Positions 54,374 through 62,164 of a DNA stretch of 64,000 bases are shown here, in pieces. The stretch covers positions 1 through 64,000 of the forward strand of contig CALGZB010000070.1 in the NCBI GenBank assembly GCA_937934655.1, read 5' to 3'. Source of the stretch: an uncultured Acidimicrobiales bacterium (GTDB lineage Bacteria > Actinomycetota > Acidimicrobiia > Acidimicrobiales > SHLQ01). Each line of letters opens with the position of its first letter. Position 1 is the stretch's first letter. The notes under the pieces were generated by a model. It ran no database searches. It saw only the letters and a list, made by a program, of their open reading frames with translations, and was not told the origin of the DNA. The translations under genes and the position numbers were made by a program.

Positions 54374-55567
54374 ATGGATATGATTCAAGGCCGGCGGAGC
54401 CCTCACGACGAAAGCGTTGCGCTTGAAGCAATTCGCGACGTAGTGCGGATCGCTCAGATATCAACCAATGCAGTCTTCGCTCAATTGTGTGTGGGTCCCG
54501 AGGTGGTTGCCTGGTCTGGACAGACTGATGAATTCCAGCCCGTACTCGAACTCATCACCATCGCCGAACTTCACTCCTCTGGCGCGATCATCTCCCTCGA
54601 GGGCGGTCTTCCGTCGTGGGCTGTTTCGATGCAGGCGGTCTCACTGACCGGCCCGCATGCCGAACCAGCATGGCTGCTTGTCATCTCTGACGAGGAGAGT
54701 GCCTTCGATGAAAAGTCGACAGAGCTCTTGGAGATTGCTGGCTCGCTCGCCGAGCGCTCGCTCGACCGGACCGTCGAACATGCACGGCTCGCCGACATCA
54801 GCGAAGAACTTCGCGTCACCCAAGCCGATCTTCGCGTCAGTAGTCAACAGCTCGAAATCTCAAACCGCGAGCTCGAACAGTTTGCCTATGTCGCGTCGCA
54901 TGAGCTGGTCTCTCCCCTTCGCGCCGTATCGGTCTACGCCCAGCTTCTTCAGCAGATCCTTACCGATACCGAACTCGAATCCGGGACCACTACCAAAGTC
55001 GAATCTTGCGTTGATGAAATCACCCGAGGCGTCAGCCTTATGAGTACCCAGGTGCAGAGCCTGCTCGAACTCTCCAGCGTCAACGCGACGGCCACCACAC
55101 TCGAACCTGTCGAACTCTCAGAGGCTGTCGGCAATGCGCTCGACACCCTCGCGCCGCAGTTGGAGGAAGCCAACGCCAACATCACGGTCGAAGCACTCCC
55201 AATCGTTCTCGGGCAGCTCGTGCCTCTGCAGGGCGTCTTCGCCAACCTGGTCTCGAACTCGTTGCGCTACTCTCACGCCGATCGTCAGCTCGAAATAGAG
55301 GTCTCCGCCAGCGCGACGACGACCCACACCAGAGTTACGGTTCGAGACAACGGTGTCGGTGTCACCGAAGCCGACGCTGACCGGATATTTGGACTGTTTG
55401 AGCGAGCCTCGACCACCACCGATGGCACGGGGATCGGCCTGGCGTTGAGCCGTCGCATTGTTGAATCGTTCGGCGGCCGAATCGGTGTGACGTCGGGGAT
55501 CGAAGAAGGCTCCGAGTTCTGGGTTGAGCTGTCGAATGCCGCAACCTGGCCGGTCGAAGATTCGTAA
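54374..55567 (+). CDS. Sensor histidine kinase, phytochrome-kinase-like transmitter
   Basis: 397 residues from the ATG at 54374. A GAF-like sensor region (residues 20-135) without a chromophore cysteine that could be recognised is followed by a coiled coil. The H-box FAYVASHELVSPLRAVSVYA, the N-box NLVSNSLRYSHAD, DNGVGVTEAD (G1) and GIGLALSRRIVESFGG (G2) complete the transmitter. It has no membrane segments, so sensing is cytoplasmic. The nearby NarL-type regulator (52995-53624) is a possible partner, though its family usually pairs with HisKA_3 kinases. TATAAA at 54276-54281 may be a -10. Confidence 0.85.
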   Translation: MDMIQGRRSPHDESVALEAIRDVVRIAQISTNAVFAQLCVGPEVVAWSGQTDEFQPVLELITIAELHSSGAIISLEGGLPSWAVSMQAVSLTGPHAEPAWLLVISDEESAFDEKSTELLEIAGSLAERSLDRTVEHARLADISEELRVTQADLRVSSQQLEISNRELEQFAYVASHELVSPLRAVSVYAQLLQQILTDTELESGTTTKVESCVDEITRGVSLMSTQVQSLLELSSVNATATTLEPVELSEAVGNALDTLAPQLEEANANITVEALPIVLGQLVPLQGVFANLVSNSLRYSHADRQLEIEVSASATTTHTRVTVRDNGVGVTEADADRIFGLFERASTTTDGTGIGLALSRRIVESFGGRIGVTSGIEEGSEFWVELSNAATWPVEDS

Positions 55568-55703
55568 CGGCTTTCGGCAGACGTGCCGAAATAGGGCCGA
55601 CGAGATACGGCAGAAGAAAGAGGGCTGCAGAAAGAGGGAATAGGTGAGCGCCACGCCGGGTTGCCGGGTGACCTGTCCGAATCCTTGGAGATCTCTGCAA
55701 CCA

Positions 55704-56309
55704 ATGCGACCAACCCCTTTTGCTGCCGGCGCCCTCGCTGCCGGCCTTTTGCTCTCTGCTTGTGGGGGCGGCGGTGAAACGACAAGTACCGGCGCAACAC
55801 CTGATGCCGGAACCGAAACCAGCTCTGGTGCGAGCCCGGCCGACCTGGCAGAGGAAAACGCCCAATCCTTACAAAGCACCGACGACGGCCGCACCAGCGA
55901 GGTTCTCAATATCGCCGATGGGTCAATCACCAGTCTGCAAGAGGCCGTCACTGGCGACCGTCCCGTATTGCTCTGGTTCTGGGCACCTCATTGACCGACC
56001 TGCCGGCGCGAAGGCCCGGCCGTTGAGCAGTTTGCTCAAGCCAACATCGACAAGATTCAGATCATCGGCATCGGAGCCCAGGACGACTTCGGTCAAGCCC
56101 AGGACTTCTTGGGCGACACCGGCGTCGCCACGCCTGAGATGCTGTACGACCCAACCTTCAACACGTGGCGGGCCTTTGGTGTCACGACAAACTCCCAAAT
56201 GAAACTGCTCACCCCAGACCTCGACGCGAGCTCTGACCTTCTGTTCGGCTTCGGCGAGGATGAGCAAGCAGCCATCCTTGACGCGCTGCCAGCCTTTGCC
56301 CCGCAGTAA
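55704..56309 (+). CDS. Thioredoxin-like lipoprotein with in-frame UGA: predicted UxxC selenoprotein
   Basis: 201 residues if the TGA at 55992-55994 is read as selenocysteine (residue 97). The ATG at 55704 starts a lipoprotein signal, AAGALAAGLLLSAC, with Cys followed by GGGG. After a Ser/Thr/Gly linker comes RPVLLWFWAPH, then TGA, then PTCRREGPAVEQFAQANIDK and a full thioredoxin-fold C-terminal half (IIGIGAQDDFGQAQDF, VATPEMLYDPTFNTWRAFGV), ending at TAA 56307. Mycobacterial MPT53 and relatives have WFWTPWCPFC here, so the TGA replaces exactly the nucleophilic cysteine while the second Cys remains. The frame is intact on both sides. A SECIS-like hairpin follows. It is probably an extracytoplasmic thiol/selenol oxidoreductase. 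A nonsense mutation or sequencing error is the alternative. Confidence 0.75.
55992..55994 (+). other. Candidate selenocysteine codon (TGA)
   Basis: In-frame TGA at the first position of the CxxC redox site, context Pro-His-[TGA]-Pro-Thr-Cys. It is not the last codon of a natural thioredoxin domain: about half of the fold would be lost by termination here. Confidence 0.7.
56002..56020 (+). promoter_or_regulatory. Candidate bacterial SECIS hairpin
   Basis: Starting 7 nt after the TGA, GCCGG-c-GC (56002-56009) pairs with GCCCGGC (56014-56020), 7 bp with one bulged C, closed by the tetraloop GAAG (56010-56013). The apical loop begins 16 nt after the TGA and has G at its first position. Both fit published bacterial SECIS rules (loop about 16-37 nt from UGA, G in the first two loop positions). 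Pairing was worked out by hand. Confidence 0.5.
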
Positions 56310-56409
56310 CCGCCGTATCGGCCAGTCTGGTTGAACGATGCCGTGTGGGCAGAGGAACCCTCCTCTTGCCCGTGCGGAGTGCTCGTTCCGGCAGTACCGT
56401 GAACAACGT

Positions 56410-57363
56410 ATGCGTTCCTTTAGCGCCGGTAACTTCGGCAACACTGATGACCCCTGGTTTCGGGTTGGCAACATCAACGTCACCACCACGATTGCCTTCG
56501 TTGGTATCGGTATTGTGGGCCTACTCGTCTGGATGATCGAAGGGCCGAGCCGCAGCATCTCGCAGAACTTCTGGTTGTTCGGCGAAGCGTTCCGCGGCTT
56601 CGAGGGTGTCGGCACCGCAGGTGGTGGCCAGATATGGCGCATCTTCACCTGGCCGATGTTTCATGAAGCTGGCGCTCGGGTGTTCTGGGTGATCCTGATG
56701 TTCGCCATCTTCTTCATGTTGGGAAGCCAGCTCGAAGCGAAGATGGGGCGCAAGGTCTACACCTCATTTATCGCAACCCTCATCGTCGTGCCGTCGATCC
56801 TCGTCACGTTGATTCAGATCGGTGTCCCAATGCAGGGCGCCGTCGGCGGCCTTCGCTTCGTCGAACTCGGTGTTCTCATTGGCTTTGGCCTGGCGTTTCC
56901 TGAAGCCGTGTTCTTCTTCGGGATCCCTGCCCGGTTCCTCGCCGCCGGAATCGTTGTTATCGAGTTCATCCAAACGGTCGCCGACCGGAACACACTCGGT
57001 CTGGTATTCGGCTTCCTTCTCGTCGCTACGGCACTCCTTGCGATTAGAGCATTTGGTCACGCTCCCGATGACCAGTGGATTCCTCTGATCCCAGTTCCCG
57101 CCAACCTCGGCGGCACCGCTGCACCAAAGGCGGCCAAAAAGAGCGGCGGACCAAACCTGAGTCGCCCTTCGCGTAAGCGAGCCAAAAGCAATCTCTCTGT
57201 GGTGCCACCGACCGACCCAGTGCAAGATGATCTCAACGACATGGAGATCGACTCGCTTCTCGATCAGGTCGCCAACGAAGGTCTCGACAGTCTCACCAAG
57301 GATCAACGAAAACGGCTCGAGCAACACTCGAAGCGGCTTCGTAAACGCGACGAAGGAAAGTAG
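56410..57363 (+). CDS. Rhomboid-like membrane protein, probably non-proteolytic
   Basis: 317 residues from the ATG at 56410. About six membrane segments (TTTIAFVGIGIVGLLVWMI, FWVILMFAIFFMLGSQLE, YTSFIATLIVVPSILVTL and others) are followed by a basic soluble tail. The WRIFTWPMFHEA and LGSQLEAKMG segments resemble rhomboid-family helices 2-3. The tail (MEIDSLLDQVANEGLDSLTK...RKRLEQHS) resembles the C-terminal domain of bacterial rhomboid proteins. The catalytic GxSG serine is not seen, so it may be a pseudoprotease. It follows the selenoprotein candidate by 100 bp. Confidence 0.65.
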   Translation: MRSFSAGNFGNTDDPWFRVGNINVTTTIAFVGIGIVGLLVWMIEGPSRSISQNFWLFGEAFRGFEGVGTAGGGQIWRIFTWPMFHEAGARVFWVILMFAIFFMLGSQLEAKMGRKVYTSFIATLIVVPSILVTLIQIGVPMQGAVGGLRFVELGVLIGFGLAFPEAVFFFGIPARFLAAGIVVIEFIQTVADRNTLGLVFGFLLVATALLAIRAFGHAPDDQWIPLIPVPANLGGTAAPKAAKKSGGPNLSRPSRKRAKSNLSVVPPTDPVQDDLNDMEIDSLLDQVANEGLDSLTKDQRKRLEQHSKRLRKRDEGK

Positions 57364-57368
57364 GCGCC

Positions 57369-58148
57369 ATGTCGGAGCCTTCTCCTTCGCCCGCGTCGAT
57401 CGCCCAGCAGGCCTCCGACTTCTACGTCCTGTCAGCACGAGATGGCAAGAGCCGTGCCGCCGTCGAAACGTACGTTGGCGACACGTACATCCAGCACAAC
57501 CACCGGGTACCTGACGGCCCCGAAGGCTTCCGTAAGCGATACCACGACATGTCTCACGACTACGGGTATCGCGATGTTGCCGTCATCCGGGCCTTCGCCA
57601 ACGATCACACGGCAGTTCTCCACACGGTTGAAGATCGCGGCGATGGTGGCGTATGGGTTGCCATGGTCCTGCTGCGATTCCTCGACAACAAAATCATTGA
57701 GCAGTGGGACAACTTCGTTGAGGTTCCGGACTTTGCGAGCGGCTTGGCGTTCACGAGCGGCCCATCAACAACATCGACCCTCGAGACCACCGACGACACC
57801 GCCGATCGTTCACGAGCGGTGATCCAAGCACTCATCGATGGCGACCCAATGGCAGCCGCACCGGCCTTCGACCACCGCAAGTTTCGCCATCACGACACAA
57901 CGTTGACGGCACGCACGTTCGCCGCCGAGTGGTTCGAAAACCGTTCCGACATCGCTGTCACCCAGATTCACCAAGTCGTGGCGCACCACAACTTCGCGGC
58001 GGTGCAAAGCGAAGGCCTCGTCGATGGCACGCCTACCGCTTTCACCGATTGTTTCCGTTGCGAGCAAGGCGTCATCGTCGAGCATTGGGGCGTTTCCGAG
58101 ACCATCGTCGACGCCGCCGCATCTGCTCATACCAACGGCAAGTTCTAA
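57369..58148 (+). CDS. Protein with two SnoaL-like (NTF2-fold) domains
   Basis: 259 residues. The first domain (about 10-125) has YVGDTYIQHNHRVPDGPEGF, the SnoaL-type pattern, and DNKIIEQWDNFVEVP at its end. After a Thr/Ser linker the second (about 145-255) repeats the layout: RKFRHHDTTLTART, QGVIVEHWGVSETIV. Proteins of this type are small-ligand binders or cyclases/isomerases; several work on polyketides, but no such cluster is present. It starts 5 nt after the rhomboid-like gene, so they are co-transcribed. Confidence 0.8.
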   Translation: MSEPSPSPASIAQQASDFYVLSARDGKSRAAVETYVGDTYIQHNHRVPDGPEGFRKRYHDMSHDYGYRDVAVIRAFANDHTAVLHTVEDRGDGGVWVAMVLLRFLDNKIIEQWDNFVEVPDFASGLAFTSGPSTTSTLETTDDTADRSRAVIQALIDGDPMAAAPAFDHRKFRHHDTTLTARTFAAEWFENRSDIAVTQIHQVVAHHNFAAVQSEGLVDGTPTAFTDCFRCEQGVIVEHWGVSETIVDAAASAHTNGKF

Positions 58149-58185
58149 AAGGTCACGCACCAGCGTCCGACAGGAACACCCCGTG

Positions 58186-58905
58186 ATGCCACGACCGAAG
58201 TTCTTGTGGGCCTACGCACTCGTCCTCCACCTGGCTCTCCTGCTCCTGGTGCTCAGAATCGCGCAACCGAGCCTGGCCATCTGGGGCCCGGTGAGCTCGG
58301 TATCTCAGGCCGAAATTCACTACGTGAACATGGTCCAATACCACGAGCGCGGCGACGCAGCGCTCCCTCCCGGACGGGTCCTGTTTCTTGGCGACAGCAT
58401 CACCCAAGGCTTGCCGGTTGCTGCGGCTACCTCCCGCGGCGTGAACTACGGAATCGGCTCCGACGATACGGTTGGCCTGCTCGCCCGACTCGAAAAGTAC
58501 GAGTCGATCAACTCGGCGGCAGCCGTTGTCATCGCCATGGGGTCAAACGATATGAACCGGGTCACGGACGCAGAACTCTCCACAAACTATGAAGCGGTCC
58601 TCGACGCAATTCCGTCCGACGTTCCCGTCATTTGTTCGGCGATTCTCCCAATCGACGAACCGGTGCGCAGCAACTGGCTCGACCGCTCAAACAAACGAAT
58701 CATCAAACTCAACACCGACATCGAGAGCCTGTGTACCAACCGCGGGTACCTGTTCGTCGATCCAACCGCGGCAATGTCGAATGACGATGGCAACCTCAAG
58801 TCGGAGTTTCACGTCGGCGATGGCCTCCACCTCAACGCTGACGGAAATGCCCAGTGGATCGTCGACCTGAAGGCCGCGTTACAGCAGCTCGGCATTGACG
58901 ACTAG
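58186..58905 (+). CDS. Membrane-anchored SGNH-hydrolase (GDSL esterase-like)
   Basis: 239 residues from the ATG at 58186. One N-terminal membrane segment (ALVLHLALLLLVLRIA) exposes the rest outside the cell. Block I is FLGDSITQGLP (nucleophile Ser), followed by GIGSDDTVGLL, block III MGSNDMNRVTD (oxyanion Asn) and block V GDGLHLNADGNAQW (catalytic Asp/His pair). It probably deacylates a carbohydrate, lipid or peptidoglycan acyl group. It lies 37 nt after the SnoaL-like gene. Confidence 0.85.
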   Translation: MPRPKFLWAYALVLHLALLLLVLRIAQPSLAIWGPVSSVSQAEIHYVNMVQYHERGDAALPPGRVLFLGDSITQGLPVAAATSRGVNYGIGSDDTVGLLARLEKYESINSAAAVVIAMGSNDMNRVTDAELSTNYEAVLDAIPSDVPVICSAILPIDEPVRSNWLDRSNKRIIKLNTDIESLCTNRGYLFVDPTAAMSNDDGNLKSEFHVGDGLHLNADGNAQWIVDLKAALQQLGIDD

Positions 58906-59005
58906 GACTATCTCGGTGCGAAGCTGGGAATGAAACGGCCGTACGATGAGTTCTTTATCTCGTACTTAGGTCTCAACGCCTCGGTCCCCAAACCCACAAC
59001 TCGCC

Positions 59006-59011
59006 AGGAGG
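59006..59011 (+). promoter_or_regulatory. Strong ribosome binding site deciding the thioredoxin start
   Basis: AGGAGG lies 8 nt before the GTG at 59020. It favours that GTG over an in-frame ATG at 58930, whose 30 extra residues are not thioredoxin-like. Confidence 0.75.
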
Positions 59012-59019
59012 CCCTTCCA

Positions 59020-59412
59020 GTGGCAACGATCGAACTCAACAAGAACAACTTTGAAGAAACCATCAACCGAGACGGCGTGGTCCTTGTCGACTTCTGGGCC
59101 GAGTGGTGTGGTCCGTGCAAGTCCTTCGGGCCGGTCTTTGAAGCCACCTCCGAGGAGAACCCCGACACCATCTTCGCAAAGGTCGACACCGAAGCCGAGC
59201 AAGACCTCTCCGGAGCGCTCGGGATCCAATCGATCCCTACCGTCATGATCTTCCGCGACGGTATCCAAGTGTTCTCCCAGCCGGGTGCGCTTCCCAAAGA
59301 TGCTCTCGACGATCTCCTCGTCCAAGTCAACGGACTCGACATGGATGAAGTCCGCAAAGAGGTCGAAGAACACATCGCAAGCCACCAACACGGCCCCGAC
59401 TGCAACCACTAA
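59020..59412 (+). CDS. Thioredoxin
   Basis: 130 residues from the GTG. The family core is complete: NNFEETINRDGVVLVDFWAEW followed by the WCGPC active site, FAKVDTEAEQDLSGALGIQ, the cis-proline in SIPTVMIFRDG and QPGALPKDALDDLL. A C-terminal extension of about 25 residues is rich in Glu and His and ends HGPDCNH. It might bind a metal, which is not usual for thioredoxin. It keeps an ordinary Cys at the site where the lipoprotein at 55704 has TGA. It is followed after 7 nt by the SDR gene. Confidence 0.92.
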   Translation: MATIELNKNNFEETINRDGVVLVDFWAEWCGPCKSFGPVFEATSEENPDTIFAKVDTEAEQDLSGALGIQSIPTVMIFRDGIQVFSQPGALPKDALDDLLVQVNGLDMDEVRKEVEEHIASHQHGPDCNH

Positions 59413-59419
59413 CAGCACC

Positions 59420-60184
59420 ATGGAATTGTTCGACACCCGGCCCGGTCAGGCACTCGTTATCGGTGGAACCGGCGGTGTCGGCAAAGCCACAGTGAAGCGG
59501 CTCGCCGCAGAAGGCGCATCGGTCGTGTTTACGTACCGATCGTCCCAAGAGGCAGCGCTCACACTCATCGCCGAGTGCGATGAGGCTGGAACCACCGTGT
59601 CAGCGGTACAACTCGATATCGCCGACTCAGACGCGTGCAAAGCAGTCATAACGGCAGCAGCCGCAGACGGCCTCCACACGGTCGTCTACGCGGCTGGGCC
59701 GAAGGTCCCGCAAACCCACCTCAGTAGGGTCTCGGTGAAGCAGTTTGGTGACGCCGTCGATGCCGAGGTGAAGGGCTTCTTTCATATCGTTCACGCCGCG
59801 CTTCCATTTCTCCGAGAGAACAACGGCTCGATTGTGGCCGTTACAAGTGCCGCTACCGATCGTTATGCGGTCCGCGACGGACTCTCTGCAGGACCGAAGT
59901 CAGCTGTCGAAGCCTTAGTTCGCGGCATTGCCGCTGAAGAAGGACGGTTCGGTGTCCGAGCCAACAGTGTCGGCCCGGGCATGCTTCATGACGGCATGGC
60001 GGCCGAGTTGATGGCCGAGGGCCACTACGACCAGCACGCGCTCGATGTCGCCACCAACAACATTGCGTTGCGCCGATTCGGTTCCTGTGACGACGTGGCG
60101 TCAGCCGTGTGTTTCCTCGCCTCAGATCGCGCCGGCTACATCTCGGGCCAGTCCCTCAACGTCGACGGTGGCTACACCGTCTAA
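59420..60184 (+). CDS. Short-chain dehydrogenase/reductase-like protein lacking the catalytic Tyr
   Basis: 254 residues. The NAD(P) motif is VIGGTGGVGKATVKRLA, followed by VYAAGPKV, SIVAVTSAATD (catalytic Ser), RANSVGPGML and SGQSLNVDGGYTV, all classical SDR features. At the Tyr-x3-Lys site the sequence is LSAGPKSAVEAL, with Ser where Tyr is expected by alignment with YSASKAAVEAL-type members. Activity may therefore be altered. The ATG at 59420 follows the thioredoxin stop by 7 nt. Confidence 0.82.
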   Translation: MELFDTRPGQALVIGGTGGVGKATVKRLAAEGASVVFTYRSSQEAALTLIAECDEAGTTVSAVQLDIADSDACKAVITAAAADGLHTVVYAAGPKVPQTHLSRVSVKQFGDAVDAEVKGFFHIVHAALPFLRENNGSIVAVTSAATDRYAVRDGLSAGPKSAVEALVRGIAAEEGRFGVRANSVGPGMLHDGMAAELMAEGHYDQHALDVATNNIALRRFGSCDDVASAVCFLASDRAGYISGQSLNVDGGYTV

Positions 60185-60207
60185 GGCCTCTTCGGGCGAA
60201 CCCGGAG

Positions 60208-61323
60208 TTAGCGCTTGTAGTTGGGGATCACGAATGGCAGGTCGGAAACATGGCACGCCACTCGTTTTCCGCGCACGTCGGCCTCGAGTTGGGTTCCAAC
60301 GACTGATGCTGCAGCCGATACGTACCCCATGGCGACGGGACCATCGACCGATGCCCCAAAACCGCCACTGGTAACGACGCCGACCAATTCGCCATCGGCG
60401 TTGAAGAGTTCGTTACCTGGCCGAATCGGCCGTCGCTGAGCGGTTCCGATACCAACCCGGCTGCGGGTCGGTCCGTCGGCCTGCTGCTGCGCCACAACGT
60501 CGGCTCCGGGATAGTCGCCGGCCTCGCGGCGCCGTTTTGGAACCGCCCACATCAGGCCAGCTTCAACGGGTGTGGTTTCTTCATCAATGTCGCTGCCGTA
60601 CAGGCAAAGGCCAGCTTCGAGACGAAGACTGTCGCGGGCGGCGAGCCCGGCGAACTCAACGCGTTCGTCGGCCAAGAGCTTTTCGGTGACGCCAACCACC
60701 ATGTCGGCCGGCAAGGCCAGCTCGAACCCATCTTCGCCCGTGTAGCCGCTGCGGGTGATTCGGATATCAGCAGAACCAGCAGGCGTGGTGATTGCGACGA
60801 TGCCGCCCGTCATGAACCCAAGGCCGGATACATCAATACCGAGGTCGGTAAGAACCGCTTCTGACTTTGGGCCTTGAAGCGCAATGAGATGCAGGTCGTC
60901 GCGTTCGATGACTTCGACACCGGCAAGGGCTTGCAGGTGAGCCACGTCGTGGGCAACTCGCGAGGCGTTGACAACAACACTCACTCGTCCATCGGGCATC
61001 GCCCAAGCGATGAGATCGTCGAGGATGCCACCTTGGTCGTTGGTGAAAAACGTGTACCGAAGCTTGTTCTCGGCGAGCGTGGTGATGCCGCCCGGGACCA
61101 ACGTTTCGAGCGCTTCAGCTGGGGCGTCGCCGACGAGGTCGACGACACGCATGTGCGACACATCGAAGATCGACGACGATTGACGCGTATGAAGATGTTC
61201 GGCGATGGCACCTTGGCCGTCATAGGACAATGGCATCGAGTAGCCGGCGAATGGCCCGAACTTTGCGCCCCGGGTTTCGTGAAGCGCATGTAAGAGCGTG
61301 GTCTCGAGTTCGGCGTCAGCCAT
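60208..61323 (-). CDS. gcvT: Aminomethyltransferase (glycine cleavage T protein)
   Basis: 371 residues. The family signatures are LHETRGAKFGPFAGYSMPL, SIFDVSHMRVVDLVG, ITRSGYTGEDGFEL (folate-side acidic residues), AARDSLRLEAGLCLYGSDI and VGVVTSGGFGASV. GcvT transfers the methylene group of aminomethylated H protein to tetrahydrofolate. No gcvH or gcvP is in the window. The start overlaps the end of the formate dehydrogenase Fe-S module by 8 nt, placing it in a one-carbon operon; an unrelated folate-dependent GcvT-like role is possible but the match to true GcvT is good. Confidence 0.9.
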   Translation of the reverse strand: MADAELETTLLHALHETRGAKFGPFAGYSMPLSYDGQGAIAEHLHTRQSSSIFDVSHMRVVDLVGDAPAEALETLVPGGITTLAENKLRYTFFTNDQGGILDDLIAWAMPDGRVSVVVNASRVAHDVAHLQALAGVEVIERDDLHLIALQGPKSEAVLTDLGIDVSGLGFMTGGIVAITTPAGSADIRITRSGYTGEDGFELALPADMVVGVTEKLLADERVEFAGLAARDSLRLEAGLCLYGSDIDEETTPVEAGLMWAVPKRRREAGDYPGADVVAQQQADGPTRSRVGIGTAQRRPIRPGNELFNADGELVGVVTSGGFGASVDGPVAMGYVSAAASVVGTQLEADVRGKRVACHVSDLPFVIPNYKR

Positions 61324-62164
61324 CAGTGTCTCCGTGAACGTACTGCCAGCCGAAGCGACCCTTAATGCAAAGGTTGCCCCACGTAACCGAGTGGTCGTCG
61401 GGGGAAGTGACCTTCACGATGCGCTCGTCCTGGGTGTGAAGCTCAAGGTTACAGCCGACACCGCAATACGAACAGACCGTGGTGGTCACCGTCTGGTCTT
61501 CCGGGCGCCAGTTGGCCACCTGGCGAAGATCAAACTCGGTTTTGAACTGCAGGGCATTGGTAGGACAAACCGCCACGCAGTTCCCGCAGTAAACACATGC
61601 CGAGTCAGGCAGGGTTACATCGAACTCGGTTGCGATGCGAGCACCGAACCCGCGGCCCGACATCGAGATGGCGTACGTGTGCTGAGCATCGTCGCCGCAG
61701 GCCGAGACGCACTTGTAGCAAAGGACACATTTGTCATAATCGCGAACGTAGAGATCATCTTGGATCTTGATCTCTTCGTTCATCCGCTCCGGGTTTTCGT
61801 AGCGGTCGGGTTGCGCGCCGTACTTAGCGCTCCACTCGTTGAGCTCGTCAGCCTCGCTCAGGTCCACACCAGATCCCAGGAACTCAAGAACCATCTTGCG
61901 ACTGTGGTTCACGCGATCCGAATCGGTGCTAACAACCATTCCTTCTTCGACCGGTCGCGAACACGACGGCACGAGTGTGCGCGACCCTTCGAGCTCGACC
62001 ACACAAACCCGGCAGGCGTTGACCGGCGTCAGGTTAGGCCCGTAACAAATCGTTGGCGTCTCGACTCCGGCCGCGGTGCATGCGTCGAGAATCGTAGATC
62101 CCTCGGGCACCGCTACATCGTTGCCGTCGACCGAGATGGTCACCGCTACTTCGGTACTAGTCAT
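61316..62164 (-). CDS. Formate dehydrogenase Fe-S module: 2Fe-2S, two 4Fe-4S and Mo/W-enzyme Fe4S4 motif, without the catalytic domain
   Basis: 282 residues. An N-terminal plant-type 2Fe-2S domain has CYGPNLTPVNACRVC and PSCSRP. The His-Cys and 4Fe-4S region has CVLCYKCVSACG and CVYCGNCVAVCP. The last 55 residues are VCSYCGVGCNLELHTQ...NLCIKGRFGWQYVH, which is the first domain of a molybdopterin formate dehydrogenase alpha chain. The protein then stops. In most NAD-linked enzymes this whole stretch is the N-terminus of the alpha subunit; here it is a separate gene after the NuoEF-like subunit, while an alpha-chain C-terminus lies upstream at the window edge. It starts in a 4-nt overlap and ends overlapping gcvT. 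Confidence 0.85.
   Translation of the reverse strand: MTSTEVAVTISVDGNDVAVPEGSTILDACTAAGVETPTICYGPNLTPVNACRVCVVELEGSRTLVPSCSRPVEEGMVVSTDSDRVNHSRKMVLEFLGSGVDLSEADELNEWSAKYGAQPDRYENPERMNEEIKIQDDLYVRDYDKCVLCYKCVSACGDDAQHTYAISMSGRGFGARIATEFDVTLPDSACVYCGNCVAVCPTNALQFKTEFDLRQVANWRPEDQTVTTTVCSYCGVGCNLELHTQDERIVKVTSPDDHSVTWGNLCIKGRFGWQYVHGDTDG

Noticed and set aside
55992-55994. A frameshift or simple pseudogene explanation for the interrupted thioredoxin lipoprotein
   Set aside because: The sequence before and after the TGA is in the same frame, and the residues on both sides align with the thioredoxin site, so no indel is needed. A point nonsense change cannot be excluded and is kept as the alternative.
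61316-61318. The TGA ending the formate dehydrogenase Fe-S module as a second selenocysteine codon
   Set aside because: It lies just after GRFGWQYVH, far before the position of Sec in FdhF, and the following bases encode the well-supported gcvT in another frame.
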